Of a DNA stretch of 64,000 nucleotides, positions 27,419 through 36,759 are shown one piece after another. The stretch comes from Aquabacter spiritensis. Lineage in GTDB: Bacteria > Pseudomonadota > Alphaproteobacteria > Rhizobiales > Xanthobacteraceae. The notes below the pieces were generated by a model. It did not search any database. It was not told where the DNA came from and was given only the letters and a program-made list of their open reading frames with translations. The stretch lies in assembly GCF_004346185.1 (NCBI RefSeq), contig NZ_SMAI01000002.1:409355-473354 (forward strand), written 5' to 3'. The stretch's first letter is position 1. The number at the start of each line of letters is the position of its first letter. The position numbers and the translations under genes were made by a program.

Positions 27419-28255
27419 TCAGCCGAGCCCGGCCTGGGCGCGCCGCACCCGGACCGTGGAGACCGCGAAAGCGGCGAGGAAGCCGATCGTCATCAGGAGC
27501 ACGATGGTCGGGGCCGGCGCGCTGTCGATGAAGAAGGAGAGATAGACCCCGCCGAGCGCCGCGGCCACCGCGGCGGCAACGGCATAGACCATCATCCGGC
27601 CGAAGCTGCGGGTGAGCAGGAAGGCGATGGCGCCGGGGGCGATCAGCAGGGCGATGGCGAGGATGAGGCCGACCGCCTTGAGGGCGCCGACGATCGCGAG
27701 CGAAAGCAATGCGAGCAGCCCGTAATGCAGGACATCGACGGGAAGCCCCGTGACCTTGGCCTGAACCGGGTCGAAGGCATGGACCAGCAGATCGCGCCAT
27801 TTTACCAGGATGAGGCCGGAGACGACGCAGGCGATGAGGCCGCTCTCCAGAATGTCCGGAAATTCCACGCCCAGCATGTCGCCGAACAGGATGTGGTCGA
27901 GGTGCACGTCCGACTGGATCCGCGTGTAGAGGACGATGCCGAGCCCGAACATGCCGGAAAACACCACCCCCATGACGGTGTCCTGCTTCACCCGGGAATT
28001 GGCCTTGAGATAGCCGGTCAGCAGCGCGCATCCCATGCCGGCGGCGAACGCGCCGGCCGAGAGCGGAATGCCGACGATGTAAGCGAGGACGACGCCGGGC
28101 AGGATCGCATGGGAGATGGCGTCGCCCATCAGCGACCAGCCCTTCAGCACCAGAAAGCAGGAGAGCAAAGCGGTCGGCACCGCGACCAGGACCGAGATCA
28201 GGAGCGCCGAGCGGATGAAGTCGAACTGGAACGGCAGAAGGAGGGTCTCAAGCAT
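27419..28255 (-). CDS. sitD: metal ABC transporter permease (SitD-like)
   Basis: A 278-residue permease of the ZnuB/MntB family with about eight to nine membrane helices. Conserved elements are LKGWSLMGDAISHAILPGVVLAYIVG and AVGLILAIALLIAPGAIAFLLT. Its ATG at 28255 shares one base with the stop of the preceding permease gene (TGATG). Two separate permease genes in one operon are characteristic of SitABCD-type Mn2+/Fe2+ importers rather than ZnuABC. Confidence 0.85.
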   Translation of the reverse strand: MLETLLLPFQFDFIRSALLISVLVAVPTALLSCFLVLKGWSLMGDAISHAILPGVVLAYIVGIPLSAGAFAAGMGCALLTGYLKANSRVKQDTVMGVVFSGMFGLGIVLYTRIQSDVHLDHILFGDMLGVEFPDILESGLIACVVSGLILVKWRDLLVHAFDPVQAKVTGLPVDVLHYGLLALLSLAIVGALKAVGLILAIALLIAPGAIAFLLTRSFGRMMVYAVAAAVAAALGGVYLSFFIDSAPAPTIVLLMTIGFLAAFAVSTVRVRRAQAGLG

Positions 28256-29118
28256 CACGCCGCCTCCGGCCGCTTCAGCACGTCGGCGGCGCGTCGGCGG
28301 GCGGCGATCAGGCCGTGCTTGGGCGCGAAGACGAAGGCGGTGAGGAAGAGGAGGGTTTGAAGCACCACGATCACCCCGCCGGTCGCGCCGTCGAGGAAAT
28401 AGGAGATGTAGGCGCCGAAAAACGAGGTCATGGCGCCGATCGCGACCGAGAGGGCGATCAGGCGCGGAAACCGGTCGGTCAGCAGATAGGCGGTCGCGCC
28501 CGGCGTCACCACCATGGCGACCACCAGGAAGGCGCCCACCGTCTGGAGCGCGGCGACCGTGGACGCGGACAGGAGGGTGAAGAACATCGCCTTCAGCAGC
28601 AAGGGGTTGAGGCCGATGGTGCGGGCATGGTTCTCGTCGAAGAAGGTCACCATCAGGTCCTTCCATTTCAGCAGCAGGATCGCGAGCGAGACCGTGCCGA
28701 TGATGACGAGCTGGAGCGTGTCCTCGGGCGTGATGGCGAGGACGTTGCCGAGGATGATGGTCTGGATGTTCACCGAGGTCGGCGAGAGCGAGACCATGAA
28801 CAGGCCGAGGCCGAAGAAGGAGGTGAAGATCAGCCCGATGATCGTGTCCTCCTTCAGCCGGGTGCGCTGGTTGAGGAACAGCATCGCGGCGGCAGCGAGC
28901 GCGCCGGAGAAGAAGGCGCCGATCGCGAAGGGAAGGCCGAGCATATAGGCGCCCGCCACGCCGGGCACGATGGCGTGGGACAGGGCGTCGCCGATCAGCG
29001 ACCAGCCCTTCAGCATGAGATAGGCCGACAGGAAGGCGCAGACCGCCCCGACCAGGGCCGACACCCACATGGCGTTCAGCATATAGCCGTAGCCGAAGGG
29101 TTCGAGGAGCAGGCTCAT
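28255..29118 (-). CDS. sitC: metal ABC transporter permease (SitC-like)
   Basis: A 287-residue permease homologous to its downstream neighbour, with about eight to nine membrane helices. The shared motif [27 protein letters not shown] is prominent. It overlaps the ATPase gene by 4 nt and the second permease by 1 nt, so all four sit genes are tightly coupled. The two permeases probably form a heterodimer. Confidence 0.87.
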   Translation of the reverse strand: MSLLLEPFGYGYMLNAMWVSALVGAVCAFLSAYLMLKGWSLIGDALSHAIVPGVAGAYMLGLPFAIGAFFSGALAAAAMLFLNQRTRLKEDTIIGLIFTSFFGLGLFMVSLSPTSVNIQTIILGNVLAITPEDTLQLVIIGTVSLAILLLKWKDLMVTFFDENHARTIGLNPLLLKAMFFTLLSASTVAALQTVGAFLVVAMVVTPGATAYLLTDRFPRLIALSVAIGAMTSFFGAYISYFLDGATGGVIVVLQTLLFLTAFVFAPKHGLIAARRRAADVLKRPEAA

Positions 29119-29993
29119 GTCTCGGTCCGCTTGGCCGGCTCGCCGTCCGCCTTCAGCAGCAGAGGGCGCTCTTCGTCGGAGAGCATCGCCACCTCGCCAT
29201 CGCCCGAGCCGAACGTCATGTGACGCAGCACGCCGCCGAAGGCGCGCTCGAGATTCTCGCGCGTGAACACGTCTGAGGTGAGGCCGGAAGCCAGGACCGT
29301 GCGCTTGAGCAGGACGGTGCGGTCGCAGAATTCGGGGATCGAGCCGAGATCGTGGGTCGAGACCAGCATGACCCGGCCTTCGGCGCGCAAGCCGCGCAGC
29401 AGCTCGATAATGGCTTCCTCGGTCTTCACGTCGACGCCGGTGAAGGGCTCGTCGAGCAGGATCACCCGCGCGTCCTGGGCGAGGGCGCGGGCGAGGAAGA
29501 CGCGTTTGCGTTGTCCGCCGGAGAGTTCGCCGATCTGGCGGGTGCGGAAGTCCGTCATGCCGACCCGGTCGAGCGCGGCGGCGACCGCGTCATGGTCGGC
29601 GGCCCGCGGCAGACGCAGGAAGTTCATGCGCCCGTAGCGGCCCATCATCACGACGTCCTCGACCAGAACGGGGAAGGTCCAGTCGACCTCCTCGCTCTGG
29701 GGGACATAGGCCACGAGATTGCGCTTCAGCGCCGCCGGGACGGGCAGGCCGAGGATCGAAATCTCGCCGCGGGCGGCCCGGACGAATCCCATGATCGCCT
29801 TGAACAGGGTCGACTTGCCGGAGCCGTTCACCCCGACCAGAGCGGCGATCGTGCCGGTCGGAATGGCAAAGCTGGCATCGATGAGCGCGGTATGGCCGTT
29901 GCGGTAGGTGACGGTGACATTCGCGACGCGCACCCCGTCCACCGCCTCCGGCGGAGCGTGCGCGGCCGACCGGGCGAAAGCGGGCGCGTTCAT
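29115..29993 (-). CDS. sitB: metal ABC transporter ATP-binding protein (SitB-like)
   Basis: The 292-residue ATPase has Walker [10 protein letters not shown], the Q-loop [12 protein letters not shown], signature LSGGQRKRV and Walker B VILLDEPF followed by the H-loop STHD. The EVDW(T/S)FP stretch is typical of Mn/Zn/Fe-chelate importers. The C-terminus has about 30 extra residues with no motif. Its ATG overlaps the stop of the substrate-binding protein gene by 4 nt (ATGA). Confidence 0.9.
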   Translation of the reverse strand: MNAPAFARSAAHAPPEAVDGVRVANVTVTYRNGHTALIDASFAIPTGTIAALVGVNGSGKSTLFKAIMGFVRAARGEISILGLPVPAALKRNLVAYVPQSEEVDWTFPVLVEDVVMMGRYGRMNFLRLPRAADHDAVAAALDRVGMTDFRTRQIGELSGGQRKRVFLARALAQDARVILLDEPFTGVDVKTEEAIIELLRGLRAEGRVMLVSTHDLGSIPEFCDRTVLLKRTVLASGLTSDVFTRENLERAFGGVLRHMTFGSGDGEVAMLSDEERPLLLKADGEPAKRTET

Positions 29994-30913
29994 TGCGATC
30001 CGCTCTTGTTCGCGAGCCCGTCGGCCACCGTCTGCGCGGTGACGCGCAGGAGATCGAGATAGGTCGGGGTCGGTCCGTCCGGCGGGGAGAGGCTGTCGAC
30101 ATACAGAACCCCGCCATAGCGGGCGCCGGTCTCCCGCGCCACCTGCTTGGCCGGGTCGGGCGAGACGGTGCTCTCGGCGAAGACGACGGGGATCTTGTTG
30201 GCTCTGACCGCGTCGATCACTTTGCGTACCTGTTGCGGCGTTCCCTGCTGATCCGCATTGATCGGCCAGAGATAGAGTTCTTTCAAGCCGAAGTCGCGGG
30301 CGAGATAAGAGAAGGCGCCCTCGCTCGTCACCAGCCACCGGCGGTCGGGCGGGATCTGATCGATCGCGGCGCGGATCGGTGCGATATCGGCCAGGATCTT
30401 CGCCTTATAGGCCGCCGCATTGGCGGTATAGGCCGCGGCATTGGCGGGATCGTATTTCACGAAGGCGTCGCGGATGTTGTCGACATAGATCAGCGCATTG
30501 TCGGGGGACATCCAGGCATGGGGATTCGGCTTGCCGCGATACGGCCCCTCCGAAATGCCCAGCGGCACGACGCCCGTGCTCACCACGACGCTCGGCACGT
30601 TCTTCAGGCGACGGAAGAATTTCTCGAACCACAGTTCGAGGTTCAAGCCGTTCCATAAGATGAGCTGTGCGTCCTGGGCCTTCAGGATGTCGCCGGGGGT
30701 CGGCTGGTAATTGTGGATCTCGGCGCCCGGCTTGGTGATGGATTCGACCACTGCCGCATCGCCGGCGACGTTCCGCGCCATGTCGGCAATCACCGTGAAC
30801 GTGGTCACCGCCTTGAATTTCGGCTGTGCCGGCTGCTGCGCCGACACTCCAGTCGCGAACGGCGAAAGCGTGGCGGCGAGAAGGCCTGCCAGAACGAGGC
30901 GGCGCGGGAGCAT
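29990..30913 (-). CDS. sitA: periplasmic metal-binding protein of an ABC importer (SitA-like)
   Basis: The 307-residue protein has a signal peptide ([20 protein letters not shown]...VSAQQ) and the cluster A-I fold. Probable metal ligands are the His of [12 protein letters not shown] and of NPHAWMSPD, the Glu of [10 protein letters not shown] and the Asp of [10 protein letters not shown]. It lacks the His-rich loop of ZnuA, which together with two permease genes favours Mn2+ or Fe2+ over Zn2+. The start at 30913 places the signal peptide correctly; an upstream ATG would disrupt it. It is the first gene of the sit operon. Confidence 0.85.
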   Translation of the reverse strand: MLPRRLVLAGLLAATLSPFATGVSAQQPAQPKFKAVTTFTVIADMARNVAGDAAVVESITKPGAEIHNYQPTPGDILKAQDAQLILWNGLNLELWFEKFFRRLKNVPSVVVSTGVVPLGISEGPYRGKPNPHAWMSPDNALIYVDNIRDAFVKYDPANAAAYTANAAAYKAKILADIAPIRAAIDQIPPDRRWLVTSEGAFSYLARDFGLKELYLWPINADQQGTPQQVRKVIDAVRANKIPVVFAESTVSPDPAKQVARETGARYGGVLYVDSLSPPDGPTPTYLDLLRVTAQTVADGLANKSGSQ

Positions 30914-30922
30914 GCGGGAACC

Positions 30923-30943
30923 TGCATTTGAGAACGAGTTGCA
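30923..30943 (-). promoter_or_regulatory. candidate metal-regulator operator in the sitA leader
   Basis: A 21-bp imperfect palindrome has TGCA at both ends (TGCA-N13-TGCA, ten matching positions). It sits just downstream of the probable -10 and before the sitA start, where a Fur-family repressor (Mur/Fur) would block transcription. The TGCA-ended form recalls Mur-responsive sites of other Alphaproteobacteria, but this is an inference from one site. Confidence 0.35.
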
Positions 30944-30945
30944 GA

Positions 30946-30974
30946 AATATGGCATAAGTTTCTCGCAAACGCAA
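30946..30974 (-). promoter_or_regulatory. candidate promoter of the sit operon
   Basis: On the minus strand TTGCGT (30974-30969) and CATATT (30951-30946) are 17 nt apart in an AT-rich pocket upstream of sitA. Confidence 0.45.
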
Positions 30975-31016
30975 ATCAGTCGCAATAAAAGCCGGATGGA
31001 CCCGCGCTCCGAGGCG

Positions 31017-32042
31017 TCAGGCCAGGGGGCGGGCGCGGACGATCGGGCCGCCGCGTGCGAGGCCGGCCTGCGGGCGCGGCGCGAGGACGTCGCGCACCTC
31101 GACGGCGGCGGGATCGGAGAGCCGGACCTCGACGTCCCGGTCGGGCATCGCGGCCCGCAGCGGAGGGATCGCCGCCTCGGGCAAAGCGACGGCGAGGCCG
31201 AAGCGCCACATGCGCCAAGCCACGACGCCGGCTTCCACCAGCGAGAGGCCCAGCGCGTCGGCGAATGCCGCCATGGCGGCGGGCGCGGTCCGGCTCAGCG
31301 CGAGCTTTCGCAGGTCGGCCCGCAACAAATCGGAGGCTTTGCGCTGCCGGTCGCCGTGGCGCTGCGAGACCGCGCCGGGCGAGACGGTGTATTCGTAGAG
31401 CACCTCGCGCAGCATGCGCGGCTTGAAGAAGCGCAGCCACAGGCTCCACAAGGCGAAATCCTCGCACGTCTCGTAGCAGGCGAGATGCGGGTAGCCGCCC
31501 AAAACGAGATAGATGTCGCGGCGGGCCAGAACGCTGCCGTGGGGAAACGGGCACCCGACGTCCACGCAAAAGTCCAGGATCGGCTCCCAGTCGGCGGGAC
31601 GCACGTGCTCGGCCAGCGTCTTGCCTTCGGGGGAGACCAAAACCATGCCGGTCGCCGTCAGGGTGAGATCGGGATCCGCGGCGAACAGAGCGGCTTGCCG
31701 TTCGATCTTTCCCGGCCGCCAGACGTCGTCGGCATCGAGGCGCGCCACGAGGGGGTGGCGGGCGGCTTGAAGACCGGCATTGAGCGCGCTCGTCACCCCC
31801 ATATTGCGGGTCTGCCGGAGGAACCGGACGCCGATGCCGGCCGGACCGAGCGCGGCCTGCGCCTCGGCCACCGGCCGGGGGCTGCCATCGTCGACCACCA
31901 CCACCTCCATTGGTCCGGGGAAGCGTTGGTCGCGCACCGATTCGAGCGCCCGGCGGAGCATCGGGATCCCGGGCTCGGCCCGCCGAAGGAGGACCGGAAT
32001 GACGACGGAAATCGCCGGCTCTGCGCCGCGCTCATCCAGCAT
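31017..32042 (-). CDS. family 2 glycosyltransferase
   Basis: A 341-residue GT-A fold glycosyltransferase. The N-terminal ISVVIPVLLRRAEP opens the nucleotide-sugar domain, VVVVDDGSPRPV follows, and RLDADDVW is the metal-binding DXD equivalent. A cysteine-containing ACYETCEDFALWSLW block holds the acceptor-side ED motif of GT2 enzymes. It overlaps the end of the upstream large glycosyltransferase gene by 11 nt, so both are one operon, presumably for a cell-surface glycan. Donor and acceptor sugars are unknown. Confidence 0.85.
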   Translation of the reverse strand: MLDERGAEPAISVVIPVLLRRAEPGIPMLRRALESVRDQRFPGPMEVVVVDDGSPRPVAEAQAALGPAGIGVRFLRQTRNMGVTSALNAGLQAARHPLVARLDADDVWRPGKIERQAALFAADPDLTLTATGMVLVSPEGKTLAEHVRPADWEPILDFCVDVGCPFPHGSVLARRDIYLVLGGYPHLACYETCEDFALWSLWLRFFKPRMLREVLYEYTVSPGAVSQRHGDRQRKASDLLRADLRKLALSRTAPAAMAAFADALGLSLVEAGVVAWRMWRFGLAVALPEAAIPPLRAAMPDRDVEVRLSDPAAVEVRDVLAPRPQAGLARGGPIVRARPLA

Positions 32043-34344
32043 GCGCCGCTGCGCTCCGCAGAAACTGCATCTTGGCGAGGATCAGGTGACCGCCGGGCGA
32101 CGGATGGCGGATGGCCGGATTGTGGAAGTCGAAGTCCATCAGATCGCGGTAGAATCGGCCGATCCCGCGCCGTGCCGCCGCCTGCCGGCCACGGTCCTGA
32201 ACCCGGGCGAGACACAAGGCGTGATGGGCGGGGTCGCGCTTGGACGGAGCATTGCCGTCGCCGATCAGGAGAAACTCGCCGACGGCTTCGGGGATGAGGT
32301 GAAAGCGGCAATCCGCTGCGAGCAGCGAGACCAGGAAGTCCCAGTCCTCGAAATAATCCACGTCCTCGAGGGCGCGGACGCCGGACTCGAGCAGAACGTC
32401 GGTGCGCACGGCGTAACTGTTGGTCGGGATGAAGTTTCCGGCGACGAGGCAGCTCGCGGGCAGGGGCATGTGGGCGGGCTCCGGCGCGCCGCCAAGCGGG
32501 CGCCGGTTGACCAAGGCATAGACGACGTCCGCCCCGGTGAGGCGGAACCCTTCCACCATGCGGGAGGCGAACAGGGGGTAATAGATGTCGTCATCGTCGA
32601 GCAGGCACAGATATTGGTAGGCCTGCGCGTTTGCGGCGAGATGATCGAGCCCGACATTCCAGGGATGGCCGCGGCGGCGGCTGGTGTCCGGCGCATGCAG
32701 GAAGAGGGTGCGGCCCTCCTTGCGCGGCGCCGTGCGCTGGACTTCGGCAAAGGTCGCGGCATCGGCGTGTACGATCACGGCGGCGGTGAGCGGTTCGGAC
32801 TGCCGGTAGATCGAGCCGAGCGCCTCGGCCAGAAGGTCCGGACGCCGGCCCTGGGTGCGCACGAGGCAGAGGCCGTGCACGACCGGCGCCCGGGGCGCGG
32901 CCGGCTGCCGCTGCTCCGGCCAGGTGGCATCGACGAGGCGCCGGATCGCGTCGGCGCGCGCGGATCTCGCGCGCTTGGCGCCCTCGGAGCGGGGGAGGGG
33001 TCCGGCCCGCCGCCCGAGCACCGGCTCGGGAATGGCGAGGATCGGCTCGCGGCTCGCGGCGCGCAGCACCAGGTCATACGTGTCGCCGCCGGAGAAGCGC
33101 GGGTCGAAACCGCCGAGCGCGGCGCACAAATCGGCCCGCAGGAATGCGACCGGCTCGCCGCTGTCCGCCTGGAAGACGAGGTCCGCGGCGCCGAGGGGCG
33201 GGTCGCAGCGCCGGATCGCGGCATCGTTGCGGTCGAGCTCCACCCGGCCCGGGCAGATGCAGCGGCAGAGGGGGAAGGTGCGGGCATAATGGGAGAGAAG
33301 GGCCAGCGCGTCCGGCGCGAGGATCTCGCCCGGCGGGAGATGGACCACGAAGTCGCCGCGCGCCTCCGCCAGGGCGGCATTTCTCCCCTCCGCCGAACCG
33401 CGCCACGCGCCGCCGGGGAGAAGTCGGGTCGCTGCCCGCACCTCGTGGGAGAAGGCCGCTTCGATTTCCGCGACTGCGCACGCGGGGTCGCCATTGACCA
33501 CGATCCATTCGACCAGAGCCGGAACGGGAGCGGTCCGCGCGTGTGCGAGCAGCACCCCGATCCAGCCGGCTGTGCGCGCGAATGCCGCCCGGTCGCCATC
33601 GAACACCGTGACGATCGAGAGCGAGGGATGCGGTGGACTGGGCGGCACATCCGGTGCGGCGGTGCGGGTGAGAATGTGCTCCTGCAACAGTTCCACCGGC
33701 CCGAGGCGCATGAGCCAGTCGGCACCCGAATCATCGGAATGGGGCGTCCGCGCGGGCAAAGCCGCCGCATCGGCCGCGAACCCGGGCGCTCGGGGGCCGG
33801 GAAACACTTGGGCGCGGGTGAGGGCGGCGGCGCCATACCAGCCGCGTTCGCGTTTCCGTCCGCCGCGAACGGCCGCATGGGTCAGCGCGCGGCTCTCGGT
33901 CGCGAGGGTCGGGTCCGTGCGCCGGCCGGACAGCAGATAATGGGTGAAAGGTTCGACCCCACTCGCGGCGACGGCGCGGTTCATGCTGAGATAGAACAGC
34001 GGATCGAAGTCCGCGCGCGGCCGCCGGCCTTCCCACGCACCCTTCCGAACATAGTGGACGAGGGGAGACAGGCCGGTTCTGGTAATCTCGGGATAAGCGG
34101 CTTCATACCAGTCCGGGTCGAAGGCATCGGTTTTCTTCAGCCGGGCGATGTCGCGCAGCGCGCTCAGCCGGCGCTCGAGCTTGTGCAGAGGGGAGAAGCG
34201 CTTCTTGAAGCGGTGCCAGACGGCGGGCCTTTCGGGGGCGGCGGCCGGGCCGACGGCGGGGGTCTCCGCGGCCGTCGCATGGCGTACGCGCGCAGGCCGA
34301 GGGCCCCGGGACCCGTCCGTGGTCACGTCAGCGCCGTCCGACAC
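32032..34344 (-). CDS. large two-domain glycosyltransferase
   Basis: The 770-residue protein begins with a basic region followed by two copies of a short motif, DWYEAAYPEI...PLVHYVRKGAWEGRRP and DFDPLFYLSMN...PFTHYLLSGRR (about 75-150), often found in front of bacterial surface-glycan transferases. A first, degenerate GT2 domain spans about 240-450 (SLSIVTVFDGDRAAF, VVNGDPACAV). A second clear GT2 domain spans about 490-700 (GSIYRQSEPLTAAVIVHADA, YLCLLDDDDIYYP). No membrane segment is visible. The substrate is unknown. Confidence 0.8.
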   Translation of the reverse strand: MSDGADVTTDGSRGPRPARVRHATAAETPAVGPAAAPERPAVWHRFKKRFSPLHKLERRLSALRDIARLKKTDAFDPDWYEAAYPEITRTGLSPLVHYVRKGAWEGRRPRADFDPLFYLSMNRAVAASGVEPFTHYLLSGRRTDPTLATESRALTHAAVRGGRKRERGWYGAAALTRAQVFPGPRAPGFAADAAALPARTPHSDDSGADWLMRLGPVELLQEHILTRTAAPDVPPSPPHPSLSIVTVFDGDRAAFARTAGWIGVLLAHARTAPVPALVEWIVVNGDPACAVAEIEAAFSHEVRAATRLLPGGAWRGSAEGRNAALAEARGDFVVHLPPGEILAPDALALLSHYARTFPLCRCICPGRVELDRNDAAIRRCDPPLGAADLVFQADSGEPVAFLRADLCAALGGFDPRFSGGDTYDLVLRAASREPILAIPEPVLGRRAGPLPRSEGAKRARSARADAIRRLVDATWPEQRQPAAPRAPVVHGLCLVRTQGRRPDLLAEALGSIYRQSEPLTAAVIVHADAATFAEVQRTAPRKEGRTLFLHAPDTSRRRGHPWNVGLDHLAANAQAYQYLCLLDDDDIYYPLFASRMVEGFRLTGADVVYALVNRRPLGGAPEPAHMPLPASCLVAGNFIPTNSYAVRTDVLLESGVRALEDVDYFEDWDFLVSLLAADCRFHLIPEAVGEFLLIGDGNAPSKRDPAHHALCLARVQDRGRQAAARRGIGRFYRDLMDFDFHNPAIRHPSPGGHLILAKMQFLRSAAAHAG

Positions 34345-34831
34345 GATCCCCCACCGTCAATATGTGCCATCCCCCGGAGTGAGGAGTCCTGGCATCGATC
34401 TTTGTCTGGCCGCGCGCCGGTGCCGCTCGAACCGCGGCGCCCGCCCCCCGGCGTGTGACGCGAAGGCCGGCTTTATAGCAGACTTCGCGACATGACACTC
34501 TCGCCAATCGGCATCCCTTGCAAAGCTCAAGTTTGGCCGCGTCGCATCCGGCATGGACGCGCAGCGCCGAGACGGGCCGGACGGAAGCGACCTGCAGCAT
34601 GGCGACCGACACCGTCGGCGGGCGAGTCGCCGGACCCTTGATTTCCCGCATTCTCAAAACGTCCGCGCACTCCATGCTCCGTGCGATGGCGCATTCTCCC
34701 GATGCGGGATGTTCCCGCTCCGACGGCATTCATTTGGATCAGGCGGTTCGGCCAGATTTCGCCGCTGGACTCGGATCCCGTCGTGACGGCTCAATTTGGG
34801 GCGCCATTGCGGGCCTCGGAGGGTACAGTCC
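34345..34831. other. 487-bp intergenic region between divergent glycosyltransferase and exporter operons
   Basis: No convincing coding sequence was found on either strand. The stretch is less GC-biased than its surroundings. It contains a minus-strand extended -10 element (TGC followed by TATAAA at 34478-34473) that could start the glycosyltransferase mRNA about 120 nt upstream of its ATG; no good -35 accompanies it. No clear promoter for the plus-strand operon was recognised. Confidence 0.4.
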
Positions 34832-35794
34832 ATGAGGCGGAAGAGTCTTGGCGTCGTCGCGCTGTTCGCCTTAGCGCTGCTCGCATCCTGCGACGCGGCA
34901 CCGGATGATATGTTCACCGGCTATGTCGAGGGCGACCTCCTGTTCATCGGTCCCCAGGAGCCCGGCCGGGTGCGCACCCTGGACGTGGCCGAGGGCAGCG
35001 CGGTGATGGCCGGGCAGGTGCTCGCCACTTTGGAAGACGACATACAGCGCGCAGAGCTTGCGGCGGCCGACGCGACGCTCGCCGAGGCCCGGGCGCGCCT
35101 CGCCCGGGCGCAGGCGGCGCAGCAGCGGCCCGAGGAGATCGCCATTCTCCACGCTGCCGAGCGGCGGGCGGAGGCCGCCCTCGACCTCGCTCGAATCGAA
35201 ATGGAGCGTCAAAAGGCGCTGGTGCCAAAGGGCGCCGCCTCCCAGGCCGCCCTCGACACCGCCCAGCACCAGCATGATCAGGCGCTCGCCAGCCTGGATG
35301 AGGTGCGCCGGCAGATCGATGCGGCGACGATCGCCGCCCGCGAGGAAGACATCGCCGCCGCCGCGGCGGTTCTCGATCAGGCAGAGGCGAACCGGGCGGC
35401 GGCCCGCGTGCGCCTCGATCGCCGGGCGCTGAAGGCGCCGGCCGACGCGGTGACGCAGACGCTGTATTACCGCGTGGGCGAACTCGTGCCGGAGGGCCGG
35501 CCGGTCGCCGCCCTCCTGCCGCCGGGCCTGGTGAAGGTGCGCTTTTTCGTGCCGGAGGCGGTGCTGCCCCAATTCGCCCCGGGCAGAGAGGTCGCCGTCT
35601 TCTGCGACGGCTGCCCCTCTCTGACGGCGCGCGTGAGCTTCGTCTCGAACGTCGCGGAATTTACCCCGCCGGTGATCTATTCCCGTGAAGAGCGCGCCAA
35701 GCTGGTCTATCTCATCGAGGCCCGCCCCACCGAGCCTTCGGCCGCGCGCCCGGGCCAGCCGGTGACGGTCCGGCTCAGGGGGCCGGGGCAATGA
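34832..35794 (+). CDS. HlyD-family periplasmic adaptor lipoprotein (YbhG-like)
   Basis: The 320-residue membrane-fusion protein has a lipoprotein signal, MRRKSLGVVALFALALLASC, with the lipobox cysteine at residue 20. A biotinyl-lipoyl-like half motif (GRVRTLDVAEGSAVMAGQVLATLE) follows. A long alpha-helical hairpin (about 65-190) then precedes a second lipoyl half and a beta-barrel. It would link the inner-membrane ABC exporter encoded next to an outer-membrane channel. Its stop overlaps the ATPase start (ATGA). Confidence 0.87.
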   Translation: MRRKSLGVVALFALALLASCDAAPDDMFTGYVEGDLLFIGPQEPGRVRTLDVAEGSAVMAGQVLATLEDDIQRAELAAADATLAEARARLARAQAAQQRPEEIAILHAAERRAEAALDLARIEMERQKALVPKGAASQAALDTAQHQHDQALASLDEVRRQIDAATIAAREEDIAAAAAVLDQAEANRAAARVRLDRRALKAPADAVTQTLYYRVGELVPEGRPVAALLPPGLVKVRFFVPEAVLPQFAPGREVAVFCDGCPSLTARVSFVSNVAEFTPPVIYSREERAKLVYLIEARPTEPSAARPGQPVTVRLRGPGQ

Positions 35795-36759
35795 GCGCGG
35801 CGCGGGCCGAGCCCGCGGCCGGGATCGCGATCGAGGTCGAGGGCCTGCGCAAGACGTTCGGCGATCATGTGGTGGTCGATGACCTCACCATGCGGGTGCC
35901 GCGGGGCGAGATCTACGGCTTTCTCGGTCCCAACGGTTCGGGCAAGACGACGACGATCCGCATGCTGTGCGGGCTTCTGACGCCGGATGCCGGACGCGGC
36001 ACCTGCCTCGGCTACGACATCCGCACCGAGGCGCGGGAGATCCGCGCCAAGGTGGGGTATATGACCCAGCGCTTCTCGCTCTATGCCGATCTGTCGGTCC
36101 GCGAGAATCTGGAGTTCGTCGCCCGCCTCTACGGGGTTCCGGCCCCGGAAAAGGCCGCGCAGGCGGCGCTGGAGCGCCTTGGCCTCGAAGGGCGCGGACG
36201 GCAACTCGCAGGTGAATTGTCCGGCGGTTGGAAACAGCGCCTCGCCCTCGGCGCCTGCATCCTGCCGGCCCCCGAATTGCTGTTGCTCGACGAACCTACA
36301 GCCGGCGTCGATCCTCAGGCGCGGCGGGAATTCTGGGCCGAGATCCATGCGCTCGCGGCGGAGGGGCTGACGGTCCTGGTCTCGACCCATTACATGGACG
36401 AAGCCGAGCGCTGTCACGAGATTGCTTATATCGCCTATGGCCATCTCCTGGCGCAGGGCCCGGTGGCGCAGGTGATCGCCGCGTCCGGCCTCACCACGGT
36501 TACGCTGGAGGCGCGCGACGCATCGATCGGCGCCCCCGCGATGGCGGCGCTCACGCGCGAGATCGAGGTGCGTCCGGGCATCGACATGGTCGCGCCGTTC
36601 GGGACGCGGCTGCACATTTCCGGCCGCGATCCGGCGGCGCTGGAAGCCGCGCTCGCCCCCTATCGGTCGCGCCCCGATCTGATGCTGACCGCGGACGCCC
36701 CGACCCTGGAGGATGTGTTCATCGATCTGATGCGGCGCTCGAAGGATGCCCGCAAATGA
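35791..36759 (+). CDS. ABC exporter ATP-binding protein (YbhF-like, single cassette)
   Basis: The 322-residue ATPase has Walker A GPNGSGKTTT, signature ELSGGWKQRLALG, Walker [13 protein letters not shown] and H-loop VSTHYMDEAERC. E. coli YbhF has two cassettes; this protein has one plus a C-terminal domain of about 90 residues. It overlaps both neighbours by 4 nt, giving an adaptor-ATPase-permease operon for export of drugs or lipophilic compounds. The cargo is not known. Confidence 0.88.
   Translation: MSAARAEPAAGIAIEVEGLRKTFGDHVVVDDLTMRVPRGEIYGFLGPNGSGKTTTIRMLCGLLTPDAGRGTCLGYDIRTEAREIRAKVGYMTQRFSLYADLSVRENLEFVARLYGVPAPEKAAQAALERLGLEGRGRQLAGELSGGWKQRLALGACILPAPELLLLDEPTAGVDPQARREFWAEIHALAAEGLTVLVSTHYMDEAERCHEIAYIAYGHLLAQGPVAQVIAASGLTTVTLEARDASIGAPAMAALTREIEVRPGIDMVAPFGTRLHISGRDPAALEAALAPYRSRPDLMLTADAPTLEDVFIDLMRRSKDARK

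Noticed and set aside
27419..29068. A single fused permease spanning both sit permease genes
   Set aside because: The open frame continues upstream only by chance; the upstream part is out of phase with the SitC protein, which has its own frame and stop at 28255.
27419..30913. A ZnuABC zinc transporter
   Set aside because: Two permease genes and a binding protein without a His-rich loop fit SitABCD-type Mn/Fe import better.
34328..34835. Small open frames in the gap between the glycosyltransferase and exporter operons
   Set aside because: They overlap each other on both strands, lack ribosome sites and have no recognisable domains.
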